Shown: positions 1 through 11,656 of the stretch, piece by piece
How positions within the stretch are numbered: the stretch's first letter is position 1
Layout of the letters: the number at the start of each line of letters is the position of its first letter
NCBI GenBank assembly: GCA_002917075.1
Contig: NTMA01000026.1
Span: 372,001-436,000 of the forward strand
Reading direction: 5' to 3'
DNA length: 64,000 bases
Source of the DNA: Hawksworthiomyces lignivorus
Taxonomy: Eukaryota > Ascomycota > Sordariomycetes > Ophiostomatales > Ophiostomataceae
Notes under the pieces: generated by a model
What the model saw: only the letters and a program-made list of their open reading frames with translations
Database searches by the model: none
What the model was told of the DNA's origin: nothing
Position numbers and translations under genes: made by a program

Positions 1-2261
1 TAGTCGAACACGATACCATTGTGGAGTTAAATCATCATCATAGAGAATTGCAGCAACATGAAACACTTTCCGATCATGATGATTCTGCCATGGTTATGGA
101 CATGCCGTCGTTCTGGCTGTCTAATGAGACTAACGGGACACACCTCTTCAGCCCGCCGGACATGTCTGAGATAGATCGGCTGTTATTGCAGAGCCCTCCA
201 AATTTGGTGCTCGGCGTCGATCAGAGTACGACACCGGCTAGCCGAACGGATGCAGCCAGCCCAGTCGAAACATTCAACATAGTTAATCACAACCACAGTA
301 ATGGTAACAACAATGTGGGCGTGTCACTGGCACCTCGGAGGCGAAGTGCAAGAGAGAGCGATGGCAATGACGGCCGTGATCATATAGCACCAAGTTTTGA
401 AAACGAAGATGGACGACGTCCAAGCTATACTTTTAGGGCACAGTCTCTCTCAGATTGGCCAGAGGAGTTTTCTCTCGAGTCTCGCCAGGGATATTCAAAT
501 CATATGATTGGCTTGTCTTCTGAGTCTGACCCCTACTTTCTTCGTTATCACAAATACAACTCTCAAGATTTATATACCATGTTTCGACTCGACTTTCGCC
601 GTATCCTGGATGACGCATCAATCCACATCTACCATTCACACAACCAAAGTAGCAGACATTCTCAGTTTCCTCCGCCATCTGGTTATGTGCCAGTACAGTT
701 CTCCATGACGGATGAAAATATATTAAAAGATGGTATTAAAGAAGCCGAAAACATGTTTACGGGTGACCACAGCACCGAAAAAGATGACATCGAACTTTTG
801 AATAAGCTAGTACCTCCCGATCTTGGTAGCCGATTAATTCGTCTGTACATACGTTGTGTGCATCCGCGGTTTCCCGTACTGTCGCTGTCCGACCTCAACA
901 CGATCCGCGAACCAAACGGCGACCTGTCTGTTCCTGTCGGTCTTCTGAGTGCGGTGTACGCGCTAGCAATGCCGTTCACTTTCCTCGATGACGAACTGAG
1001 CTTGCTGAAGGGTTACTTACAAGTGCCTACAGACGATCTGTGGGCCATTGCAGACCGAAGTTATACTCGCGCAAGCTGCGTGTCTCACTTGACTCTGCTT
1101 CAGTTATGTCTTCTTCTCCTGCAGCGCCCTCCATACAATTATGCTGTTGCGGCGCACCCTGGCTTCTGGGCACTTTCGTGCGCAGCCTTATCGATCGCTG
1201 AGACACTTGGCGTCAACCTGGATCCATCTACCTGGCGACTTCCGCAACATCAAATAATACTGCGTAGGCGACTGTGGTGGCTTACTTATACACAGCATAT
1301 CTGGTACGCCATAGGTCTATCGCGGCCTTCTCACATTAACGATGCGAATTGGGACGTAGACGAGCTCCGTGTCGACGATTTCGAGGTCGACCACCCAGAC
1401 CCTTTTATTCGATCAACCATCGCTGAAGAGATACCTGTCTTTCTAGCACATTGCCAACTCAGCGTCATTGCGGCCGATGTGCTGAAAGAATTTTAGTATG
1501 CATTTAATCTTCACTCTGTTCCATGTTTCTAGAGTGGCACTGACAAATTTTGTTACAGTACTTTTAGAGCAATCAGGGAATCATCATCACTGAGTGTCCT
1601 TCTTAGTAGAGCACAACCCCTCCGCGCGCGGATTGAGAACTGGAGACAAACGTTACCGCTCTTGTGCAAGCCGGCACTGGAACTATCAGAAGACGACATG
1701 GTAATTGGAGCATCTCTACGGTTGTCTCACCTGACTTTAGAGATTTTGATTTTCCGCGCACTCCTTCGTCCCCTACCATGCGATGTTGTGTCGATTGACA
1801 GTACCGGCATCGTCCCCGAGCCAATGTCAACCATCTATGAGAATTGCTACACCTGCGCTAAAGTCGGTATGGAAATCATTGCGTCTATGAAGGGCCGACA
1901 TTTTTCGACGTATTGGTCGTGCTGTAAGTTGCTAGCTGCCATTAAGTCATTATTAAATTCGTATTTCGTTTACTCGCTAACAAATACAGACGCTCGCTAC
2001 CAGCTGTGCTACATATCAAGCTTTATTCTCCTCAGCTTTGCACAGTCACCTACGAGAAGCATTGCCATACGAAACAGGGACCTGCTAAATAAGTGGCGGG
2101 ACACACTACGAATCCAGTCGCGAGCGTGGCCTCTGATACGACTCGCCACGATTCGGCTCAACGCAACATTTTGGAAGGGATTGGCACAAGTGGTGCACGG
2201 CACTGGACCTGACAGCCCGGCTATGCAGTTATTAAAAGAACCCCAAGAGAGCTACGGTTAA
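1..2261 (+). CDS. Fungal-specific transcription factor, 5'-partial
   Basis: The reading frame is open to the left window edge, so the N-terminus, where a Zn2Cys6 finger would be expected, lies outside. Exons are 1-1495, 1559-1923 and 1990-2261, joined by GT-AG introns that restore one frame. A low-complexity acidic/Asn-His-rich segment precedes a fungal_trans-type (PF04082) regulatory region with the typical run LIRLYIRCVHPRFPVL, then an RRRLWW segment near the SRPSHI motif and a C-terminal part containing YTFRAIRESSSL and IENWRQTLP. The pattern resembles the Dal81/TamA/UaY class of nitrogen-catabolism activators; this is a family impression, not a proven orthology. It runs convergent to the amidohydrolase, 90 bp away, and may regulate the left half of the cluster. 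DNA-binding type cannot be stated from this window. Confidence 0.85.
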
Positions 2262-2351
2262 GATAGGCCACCTGAAAACATACGAGTCTCGTTTCATCAT
2301 ATATCTACACATCCTAAAATAGCGCGAAAGCTGCATTTATGGCCATATTTC

Positions 2352-4004
2352 TCAAAAAATCCTGGTTGCATCGTAGCGTAAAACTGCTCCTAAAAGCACT
2401 TGTGCTGAGAGAATACAGTCCTCTGGGCTGCAGTATTCAGTTGGAGTGTGGCTCATTCCATCCCGCGTGGGCGAGAAGATCATGCCTGTCGGGCACCGCT
2501 TGCTGGCATTGCAGCTGTCGTGACCCGCTCCGCTCCAGATTGGCGTCCATAGCTTCTTGTCCGTCTTCTCCGACGATGGCAGCGCCGACTGATATGCGCT
2601 CTCAGGCCCGACCTCTTCCTCCGCCGCCTGCTCGATGACGGCCACGCAGTCTGGGTGGAATTGCACAGGCGCGTTTTCCGTCAGGCACGTCCACTTCACC
2701 GCGACGCCCTTTTCGGAGTCTTCGAGCGCGATCTTGTCAAAGAGCTCGCGGCACCGCGCGACCATGGCGACCAGAGAAGTTGCCTTCGGGTGGCGAATGT
2801 CCAGCGTAAAGCGTGCCGTGTGCGGAATGGTATTCACAGTGCTGGGCTCCACCTTGACCACGCCGGTGGTGACCACGCCGTCAAATTCCTTGGCGACCTG
2901 GTTTCCCGCGACAATCATCTTCGCCGCCGCGAGCAGGGCATCTCGCCGCGCTGATAGAGGCGTCGTGCCCGCGTGGCAGTCCTTACCGCCGACCTCCACC
3001 TCATACCACGAGTATCCCTGCGCGCCGACCACGACGCCGATCTTGCGCTCCTCGTTTTCCAGAATGGGACCTTGCTCGATGTGAAGCTCAAAGTGTGCAG
3101 CCATGGGGTTGGCCTCGTGCGAGGCCGGTGTGTCCCCGAGAAAGCCGATGCGGAGCAGCTCTTCCTTCATCGACTGCGGCTGGCTGCCGGCCGGCGCCGT
3201 GATCTCGCGGCAGTTCCAGGCTGTCTCCAACGGAACCGTACCCGCCCAAACACCGGAAGATACAGTAACCATGGGAAAGCGGGCGCCTTCTTCGCTGTGT
3301 TTTGTTAGCCATTATGTCACACGTTAATTTGGTTCAGCGAAAATCTGGGCCGCGTACTTTGTCCAGTCGACCAAGCCAACAGGTCCTTCCGTTTCGTATC
3401 CGCTATCGTGCAATGTTCGCAACGCTTCTAGGCCAGCCAGAACACCAAGAATACCATCATAACGCCCACCAGTTGCTTGTGTGTCCAAATGAGAGCCCAT
3501 GTACACTGCCGGGACGTCATTTCGTTTACCAGGCCGAACAGCGAAGATATTGCCCATCTGGTCTACCTTGACTGAGCAGCCGATGGCTTTTACTTGGTCA
3601 ATAAGCCAAAGACGGACGGTCTTGTCGTCATCATTTAGCGAAAGGCGAGCCATTCCCGTCTCCGTATAATGGCTCTTCGTGTTAGCATTCTGACGAGCAG
3701 AACTGGCGTCGCCTTACATAAAAACCGAGTGTTTGTGTACTCACTCTCCATATCGGTGTGCTTTACCAAACTCGCATGTTGAATGTAACGAGTCCATCAA
3801 CCTCTTGCCGTCGATTTTAGGAGTTGATCCATAACTCTTCTGGGGCTCTTTACTGGATTTTGTGGCTCCATTTCCGGTTGTGGAGAGCGATTTTACTTGG
3901 GTTGCAGTCGGCATGGCTGTTAAGCGGTACACGTAGGAGTGGTTACTTGGATGTTTGCTGAAGGAGCCCAAGAGAGTTTTCGGGAAATGACGTGCAACTC
4001 GCAT
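2352..4004 (-). CDS. M20-family N-carbamoyl-amino-acid amidohydrolase (beta-ureidopropionase / allantoate amidohydrolase type)
   Basis: Metal-dependent amidase family that removes carbamoyl groups from N-carbamoyl amino acids or ureido compounds, releasing CO2 and ammonia. Three exons: 3745-4004, 3358-3672 and 2352-3294; the last splice restores the family motif WTNEEGARF (metal-binding Glu). Other family motifs seen are MGSHLDT, RYDGILGV, FELHIEQGPILE, an N-terminal ETGMARLSL and a C-terminal SGAGHDS. Two starts are possible: ATG at 4004 gives an Arg/Ser/His-rich leader that could be mitochondrial, while ATG at 3914 gives a cytosolic form beginning MPTATQ. The upstream region has three GATAAG-type sites (AreA-like). 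In context it would act downstream of the ATP-dependent ring-opening enzyme at 16.2-20.8 kb, as in hydantoin or N-methylhydantoin catabolism. Exact substrate cannot be assigned by eye. Confidence 0.9.
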
Positions 4005-5073
4005 GCTTTTTTCAAAGGGATACCGACGTGCTGGGGAGATAAGAGTTAGGTTGGTAATAATTGCTGCTAATGCGTAGGGCAAGGTTATGGATATACGAAT
4101 GGCTGAGACAGCCCAGGATATCGGGAGACCTGCTACGCCTGGAGCATCACCCCGCAAATATTATGGTCAAACGCAGTTCTAATTGGAGGCGTTCTTTATC
4201 GGCCGTTGTAGTCCACGTTGGTTGGATCTAGCCGTTTACGAATCTTGATCCGTGCCGGGAGCTACCCCGACACGCATTGTTGGCCGTTGTACAAGGTAAA
4301 TCTTCCGGTTAATTTATTCCAATGCCGGGACCAGTGGTAGTCGGAACAGGCTTAGAAGATCTTGGAACAAGTATACAGGTGATGCATTTGGATTTTGTTA
4401 CAAGCTAGTGTGTAATTTTACCAGAAGAACTTGATATCCAGGGCATGTTGCCCGACAAGTTAGATCCAGATTTGTCTTGGCGTTAGGGGAACACGCTGAG
4501 GTAATAAGAATTCTGACGGGCACCGAGAGAAATGGCCGCTTTCCTCTTTAATCCAGGTACGGGTGGATTCGTTGATATCGGGCAACTCGAATTTTTGACG
4601 CCGATAAGATTAAAGTTGCCCGATATTATTAAGCTCTTGATCTAGAAATTAGCTCTAATTTCTCTACCAATTAGCTCAATGGCTTGCTTCTAAGGTAGAC
4701 TTTCCCATCCACGAATATGGTAATTCAATCGAAAACAATAAGTTTTTGTCATCGTAATGTTGAATAATATGCTAGCATCCATGCAGGAGCAGCATGAGTC
4801 TATGCCCATTCTTGTAAATGTGTAATGAGATATTATTAAGATAAGGCTATTGAAGTCAGATTATCTCTATGTACGCTTTCGCTTGTTCTAGACCTCCAAT
4901 GGATCAATGCATTATATACGTACCAGATTCTTCTTCTTGACCAGAGTCTGAAAGAAAAATGTATATGCTAAAAAGGTAACACAACTTGTAAACCATTTAG
5001 CATTGGTGTAGACTAGGTGCGGAGTATATCTCACAGATCTTTTACATTTCCTTTCAGAGCCTTGGCACTCAAA
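4005..5073. promoter_or_regulatory. Divergent promoter region of amidohydrolase and MFS transporter
   Basis: An AT-rich 1.07-kb gap between divergently transcribed genes with no convincing coding frame. It contains GATAAG at 4603-4608, GATAAG at 4840-4845 and TTATCT at 4861-4866. These match the HGATAR consensus of AreA/Nit-2 GATA factors, so nitrogen-repression control is likely but inferred. It also carries the inverted repeat listed separately. No exact copy of the cluster motif GAGGAGCWCCAC was found here. Confidence 0.5.
4575..4626. repeat. Inverted repeat, 13-bp perfect stem
   Basis: ATATCGGGCAACT at 4575-4587 is repeated as its exact reverse complement at 4614-4626, with a 26-base spacer that includes one of the GATAAG sites. 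It lies in the divergent promoter of the amidohydrolase and the transporter. It could be an operator-like dyad or a remnant of a small inverted-repeat element; the sequence alone does not decide. Confidence 0.6.
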
Positions 5074-6698
5074 ATGGATGAAAAATTCAAGGACAATGTG
5101 GCACCGGCCACGAGCCCTGACGCCACAAGTCTTGAAGTTGCTTATAACGGCCAGCAAATCGACAAAGCAGTGGAAAAGAAGCTGCTCTTGAAGTTTGATA
5201 CGGCTGTCATGGGTTGCTTTGGCATTTTATATCTCCTTGCTAACTTGGACCGTAACAATTTGGTAAGTTTTGGAGCTCCTATTACGCAACAATAACAAAT
5301 AACTGACAGACTATTCAGGGTAATTCGGAAACCATGGGGCTACCAGAAGACCTGGGTCTCACTGGTAATCAGTTTGGAAATGCTGTCTCCGTCTTTTACG
5401 CCACCTATGTCTTCTTCGAAATCCCATATTCCATCTTGCTCAAAATAGTCGGCCCTAAAACATTGCTGTCTATCTGCATGTTCTTATGGGGCATTGTCGC
5501 TCTGTCTACGGCATTTGTCAAAAATATTGGTCAATTATACGCCTGTCGTCTTCTCTTAGGCATCTTTGAGGCCGGCCTCATTCCATGCATCAACACATAT
5601 CTAGGCATGGTCTATCTACGCTCTGAGATGTCTATGCGTGCAGCTGTATACTATGCTTTCAGTGCCACGGCGGGTGCGTTCGGCGGTCTGCTAGCGTCTG
5701 CTGTATCGCTCATCAAGAATGATCGATTACCCACGTGGTCATGGCTATTTTTGATCGAGGGTCTCATCACAGTAGCTCTTGCGCCGGTTGTCTTCATGGT
5801 GTTTCCAAAGAACCCATTTGAGGCTTGGTTCCTCAATGATAAGGAAAAGGAGACGATGCGCCTGCGGTTTGAGCTCAACCCGCATCTAGATGCGGAGGAC
5901 AAGTTTACTTGGGGGGAAGTTTTCAAGGCTTGGATGGATCCCAAAACCTACATCTACGCTATTCAGGAGTTCTCCATTGACTTCTCGCTCTTCGGCTTCA
6001 CCAATTTCCTGCCATCATTGCTTCACGGTATGGGATTTGAAGGTGTGCGTGTCCAGCTGATGACTGTCCCAGTGTACGCCTGGGCAACAATTTCGTTTTT
6101 CATCGTGGCTCTTGTTGCAGACAGATATCGGAAGCGTGGCCCCTTCCTGCTGTTTGCCCTACTTTGTGCCGTTCTAGGCTACGCCATCATGCTAGGCACA
6201 GACAATCCGACAGCACGCTTCGTGTCTGTGTTCATTTTGGCTATTGGTGTTTTCACTACTGTAAGTCTAGTTGAAAAAGTACCTTGCGAACTGCTCGTAT
6301 TTTTCATCTTTATTTAATTTCCTGGATGAATCATGCGGCTAATTATCTTGTAGACTGGACTAGATATTGTTTGGCTGAACAGCAACGTCTCCGGCCATTT
6401 CAAACGCGCCACGGCCGTTGGTACGGTGCTTAGCATTGGCAATATCTCCGGTGCAGTAGCTGGGCAGATCTATCGGACGCAAGACCAACCTCGTTATTTG
6501 CCCGCAGTGAGAATCTCGCTCGGCATCACCTGCTTGGCCATTGTCACTTGCGTCACTCTCATGGCTGGCTTTCATCTTACAAATAAGAAGCGTGCTAAGC
6601 AGATCGCTGAGATGGGCGGGGAACAGTCTATTTCCGAGGAAACATGGAAACGGGGCCAAAAAGATGATTACTCGGTGCATTTCAAGTATACACTGTAA
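5074..6698 (+). CDS. MFS transporter, Dal5/allantoate-permease (anion:cation symporter) family
   Basis: Predicted plasma-membrane uptake carrier. Three exons, 5074-5262, 5319-6260 and 6354-6698, with canonical GTAAGT donors. The start gives MDEKFKDN followed by a hydrophilic N-terminus. The first membrane segment ends in LANLDRNNLGNS, the characteristic Dal5/Tna1-family motif (usually YLDRxNIGNA). Later motifs include RLLLGIFEAGLIPC and WSWLFLIEGLITV, and about 12 hydrophobic segments are visible. The family carries small organic acids, ureides, vitamins and related nitrogen compounds such as allantoate, ureidosuccinate and nicotinate. Placement next to the carbamoyl amidohydrolase suggests it imports the cluster's starting compound. 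No frame damage seen. Confidence 0.9.
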
Positions 6699-7591
6699 AT
6701 ATTTATTCAATAGACTGCAAGTCACACAAGTACCAGGAGGCAGCTCGGTTAGATTGGATTCAAAGGCCAAAATATGCTAGAAACTCAGAATTCATCACTA
6801 GTATCCAATTCCATTCTAGTATTTTCTCTAGTGAAGAGTCTGGTCTCTATGTTCATTATTATTGTAACTGCTTCTCATTGCTTTTCATTTTAGAGTTCTT
6901 CGTAAGTAATGGAACACCATAGTATTGTTTGTCAATGATTTTATTAATGTTCTAAAGCTAGTCGGGGCTAACGTTATAATTATGCTACTTCATAAATTAG
7001 CTCTTTTCGTAACACAGTAGGTTGAGTCGCCCGTGTAAATGCTTGCTCAGATAGCTCGGAAGCGATTGGGTGGCAAATGTATCGGAGCTTTGATGGGCGC
7101 CAGTCCACCTGTGATAACGCTTCAACTTATCGGCCATCATCCGCAACCAATCCCCCGCCACAGAGTTAGATACGAACGAGTGCTCCACTCGACTGTTTTA
7201 TGAATGTAGTTGTCCGGAAGTGGACTTTAGATATCAGTTTAGTGCCATAATACTGTTTGATCTGAATATGTGCCGCTCGGGCTAATCCGTAAAATATCGA
7301 ACCACGGCTTCGGGTTTGACGGCCGGTATAGACGGCGGCCGTATCCTCTTTCCACCTGAGAAATTTAACATCTACGAAGGCAAAAACTTACCCGACGATT
7401 GCTTCGTTGCATATAAGCATAGAAGCAAGTTGTGAGATTAAGTGGTTGAAATTTGTTACTCTTGTCACTCTCCAAGACGAACTCAAGAAGGACAGGTCAC
7501 GATATTCCAACAATCACCTCGTTCTTCTCGCATTATTTGTCACCTCTCCTCCCTCGCATATTCAAGAATAGTCTCTCAAGAGTCAATAAAA
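6699..7591. promoter_or_regulatory. Intergenic region upstream of the flavin monooxygenase
   Basis: About 890 bp of AT-rich sequence between two same-strand genes. No credible coding frame; the 63-codon frame at 6997-7188 has no recognisable features. The last 150 bp is C/T-rich, as is usual for fungal 5' leaders, and leads to an AATAAAAATGG start context at 7592. No exact cluster motif was seen. Confidence 0.4.
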
Positions 7592-9585
7592 ATGGCGTTG
7601 AGTAATGGAAACACAAATGGCCATACCAACGGCTACTCCAACCTCTACTCCAATGGTCAATCCAAGCGTTCTCCTTCCATCAAGTCTGAATACGACGTTG
7701 TCATTGTTGGAGGTGGCCCAGTTGGCCTACTCATGGCGTATCAGCTAAATCGATTTGGTATTTCATCTTGCGTTTTCGAACAGTACGAAAAGGAGACACA
7801 GGATGCGTATGGCCGAGCCATTGCTTTCTTTCCAAGGACCATGGAGCAGCTGGATCAACTCGAGTTGTCAGATCCCATGCTGCAGCTTGGGTTTGCCTGC
7901 CGCAGTAGTGTGACTTACAAAGACGGAGAACAAGTGTATGTTTTCGCTTCTTGTCTTATAATAAACACTACAGAATTGTGACTAATATTAGGTCCTGCTC
8001 TCTTAGCATCCCTGGTCGTGTCTGGACATTTATGGAGAATATGGATGGATCTGCCTATAATTTCACGTTGGTCCTACGACAGATGTACACGGAAGAAATT
8101 CTCCGAGGAAAATTAGAAGATAATGACACGCCGTATTTCCAAGGTATAGAGTGTGTGGATTTCACCGTCGATACGGATGCTTCACCAACAGAATATGCTG
8201 TCAAATCCACATTGGTGAATAAAAAGACGAAGGAAGAAATTACCGTTAAAAGGTAAGAACTGCAATTTCATTTACGACCTAAAATATATCCAAGTTCTAA
8301 CAAATAGCTGCATTACAGCAAATATATTATTGGCGCAGACGGTGGCCGGAGCTTTGTTCGAAAACGTGCTGGTATCCCTTTTGAAGGTGACCTAACCGAA
8401 GACAAATGGATCCGCATTGATGGTATCGTGGAGACGGACATGCCTATTACTCGGGCGTATGGGTAAGACATATACTTTACGATACCTGATCTTTATCTTG
8501 GTTCTTGGAGACATGGCTTACGATTTAGTGCCATCGAGAGCAAAACCCATGGGAACGTCCTCTGGGCACCACTGGATCACGGCGCTACCCGTATTGGCTA
8601 TGCCTACAGCCCTGAAATCGCAGCCAAGTACCCTGACGGTGTCACGCAGGAAGTTGCAGAAAAAGAGGCAGCTGAGGCTATGAAGCCATTCAAGGTGACC
8701 TTCAAAGAAACGCACTGGTGGACGTTGTACGCAATCGCTCAGCGCATGGCAAAGGAATTCTCGTCTCACAATGATCGTGTATTTATTTGTGGCGATGCAG
8801 CCCACACTCACAGCAGTGGTGCTGCTCAGGGACTAAACACGGGCATCCACGATGCGGTCAACCTGGGATGGAAGCTGGCCTTGCGAGTACGTGGCCTGCT
8901 GAGACCAGAAGCTCTACACACTTATTCGGCCGAGCGTAAGACGGTCGTGGAGCAGCTCATTAGCTACGACCGCGACATTTCCACGCTAATGTCGCACAAA
9001 TGGCCTTCGTGGTACAAAGGTGATCCAAAGGCAGATCCATACGTCGTACTCGGCGACATCTTTGAGAAGGCAACCTCTTTCAATACGGGACTGGGCATTT
9101 CGTACCCGGAAAACTTGCTGAACAAGCCAAATGCCTTGGAGTGCCTGACAGTCGCACCGGGTAGCCGGCCGCACGATGTCGCCCTGGCGACTCCAGGAAC
9201 GAACCAAATTGTCCGATTCCAGCAAATAATGCGAAACAAGGCATGTTTCTATGTTGTCGTATTTGCTGGGACCAACTCTCAGACATCACGCCTGCCCGCA
9301 CTTGCCGAATATCTGGCTCGTGAACCATTTCTGTCTACCAACCTGGCAATTAACTTCCTCACGATTAGTATTGTTTCAAATGGATCACCATTTGAAGCTC
9401 TGGGAGGCATCAAACCTTTTGGTAGAGCGTTTTATGACCCAACAGGCTCTGCACACAAGGCGATGGGTATTCCTCTGGACGATGGAGGCATTTTGGTGGT
9501 CCGTCCAGACGGTCTTTTGGGATCCGGTGGACCCATCAGTGGAGAATTCGTGAAGACGTACTTTGACAATATTTTGGCACACTGA
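7592..9585 (+). CDS. FAD-dependent aromatic monooxygenase, phenol-2-monooxygenase (PheA/TfdB) type
   Basis: NAD(P)H- and FAD-dependent hydroxylase of aromatic or heteroaromatic rings. Exons are 7592-7935, then 8007 (or 7992)-8252, 8319-8462 and 8529-9585. The ATG at 7592 yields an Asn/Gly-rich leader before the Rossmann motif DVVIVGGGPVGLL; the second FAD motif GADGGRS and the GDAAHTHSSGAAQGLNTG motif are intact. The C-terminal third matches the thioredoxin-like domain of phenol hydroxylases, ending in the DGGILVVRPDG pattern. Two in-frame acceptors for the first intron (7991 or 8006) differ by five codons; the shorter form fits the family better. HxnV of the Aspergillus nicotinate pathway belongs to the same broad class, so a heterocyclic substrate is plausible. 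It is convergent with the dehydrogenase downstream. Confidence 0.93.
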
Positions 9586-10064
9586 TTGCCCCCGCTTAGA
9601 CTTCTTCTTTTCGTTTGAATTCCATAGCATGCTGCTTTTCAAATTTTCATCTCTGGGCATTTATTTCTGCATGTGTATGTCTGCGTTTTATCTAAAGATT
9701 ATTTCAGCTCCCTATAGCTCAGCTTTTTGGTTGACGTTTCCTGTACCCAAGTCCTATTTCTATGGATTCATTACTCTTTTTCCTCTAGGAAACGACCAGC
9801 AGCCTAAGATGCACCACCAGAACTAAGCCGAACCGAGAAACGAATACTCGTTTAGCCAAGTATCATATCAGCAGAAAGTAAGTACTTCAAATACAAATTA
9901 CAGTAACAGATATATTAATCGACTACAGAGTCATTAATGTCTAGTAATAATTAAGGCTGTATGAAACAGCTCACCGGTCAATATTTAGCTCAATTCCCAT
10001 AAGCAGCGTCAAAAAGCTACGAATGGCTCTACCGCTAAGTGGTATGTCATAACAGCGCCTACTT
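9586..10064. other. Intergenic, shared 3' region
   Basis: A 479-bp AT-rich interval between convergent genes. It should hold the polyadenylation signals of both. The 87-codon plus-strand frame at 9563-9826 overlaps the preceding 3' end and has no recognisable features. Nothing else is seen. Confidence 0.4.
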
Positions 10065-11216
10065 CTAAGTTTGACCATCTCTCTTCTTGCAGAATTCGGT
10101 GAAGAAATCGAGCCCCGCGTCTGTGCGTATGGCACCGTACATCGAGCTGCTGTCCAGCGGCCGGCCCGGGCAGAGCGCCTGTGCCTGCTCCATGTGTTCC
10201 AGAGCCACTTTGCTGACATCCAACGACGCGCCGGCGGCAGTGGCACAGCTCAAGGCATGCCGCGCATCTTTTATCGCCAGCTGCACATCAAATCCGGCCT
10301 TGCCGTCGGCCGGAGGGACATAAGCACCCGTGGTCAGCCGCTTGGAGTAGCTCTCAATCACGGGACCGAACATGTTGCCAAGCATCGTCTCGAGCACTGG
10401 AGAACCTAGGCCGGTCTTCTCGGCGAAGACATGGGCCTCGCTAATAACCTCCATGAAAGAGACCACGCAGATGTTGCCGGCGATCTTGAGCAAACTAGAC
10501 CGGGACACATCAGCACCCATATCGATCACCGACTTGCCCATCACACCATTGAGATATGGGGCAATTGCATCTAGTGCACGGGCTGGCCCAGCGGTGACAA
10601 AGATCAATTTTCCGGCAGCCGCCATTGGCGCAGCGCCGAATACCGGTGCTAATAGCCTGTCAGTGAGAATGCCTGTTTATATGTATGTGCGCAGGTTTGA
10701 GCGTGAGTTGAGTTTCAGAGTGCTCTCGCTGGGACACTTGCCGGCTACAAATTGACCACCCGCCTGTGTTATTTCGGTGGCGACTGTTTGAGAAGTATCT
10801 GGATGTACCGTCGAGCAATCAACGTATATTTTTCCCTTTAGGCTGCCGGATGCGATAATATCCTTTGCTGTAGCGCGGAGGACCTGATCGTTGCTCACCT
10901 GGGGTAACAAGATCAGTGTTAGAATTGAAAGTTGCGGTTACGATTTTAACGAGCTTCGATTTCATTTTGGTGTTCTGGCATATGGTGTTCTTTAGTAGCT
11001 TACACAAGAAAAGATGACATCACACTCCTTTGCCAGATCAGTGACGCTCTCGATGGGGATACCACCAATCTCTTTCAGCAAGCTTCCCCGTGAGAGTGTG
11101 CGGTTAGTGTAGAGCAATGGTGGTGATCCTGTTGCTGATAGGTGCGCTTGCAAATTTTTGGACATACTAAGGCCCATGGATCCCAGTCCGACCCAGCCAA
11201 TTTGCATAGGTGCCAT
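10065..11216 (-). CDS. NAD-dependent beta-hydroxyacid dehydrogenase (3-hydroxyisobutyrate / 6-phosphogluconate dehydrogenase family)
   Basis: Oxidises a beta-hydroxy acid to a semialdehyde, or the reverse. Exons are 11004-11216, 10742-10898 and 10065-10648. The N-terminal NAD motif is GWVGLGSMG, the middle segment has YVDCSTVHPDTS, and the catalytic Lys sits in LLKIAGN. The 93-bp second intron (10649-10741) starts with GC rather than GT (GCAAGT ... TTAG). Splicing there gives FVAAPVFGAAPMAAAGKL, matching the family substrate-binding motif, so the GC donor is well supported. It is divergent from GST1 across 440 bp. Within the cluster it would process a 3-hydroxy acid or semialdehyde released after ring cleavage; the substrate is inferred only. 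Confidence 0.92.
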
Positions 11217-11656
11217 GACGATGGAGATCGCGAACCAGAACTATTTTGAAGTTGTTGAAATGTTCTGTTTGATTTACGTTTGTGACGGAATTGGAAGAAA
11301 CACTACAAGAAGAGGTTAGGTGTCACATGTAAATCTAACTTTTGTTAATGCTTGAAGACGGGCTTCTTATTTTAGAGTATGAAGTGTTGTATTGAAGCCA
11401 AAGAGACAATGGCCGCTTACGGAAAGCTTTGGTGGAGCTCCGCAGTCCCATGTGTAGGTATAGAGTTAGCGGCATCCTATCGGAGAGCTCCTCTGTGGCA
11501 GATAAGCTATAGCGACGCAGCGCAGCAGCTCCAATGTTGATAAAATACGTAAAATTTCCATTTCCGCTGTAGTCCATTGGTATTGTCTTCATATTCTAAT
11601 TCACCAAGTTGTTTTTACTGTCTGTTAGGCCAAGCTACATTCCAAAAACCGCAACC
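11217..11656. promoter_or_regulatory. Divergent promoter of dehydrogenase and GST1
   Basis: A 440-bp bidirectional promoter. GTGGAGCTCCGC at 11432-11443 is one base from the reverse complement of the cluster motif GAGGAGCTCCAC. A second, weaker GAGAGCTCCTC lies about 50 bp further right. This would extend the putative regulon leftward, but neither site is an exact match. Confidence 0.45.
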
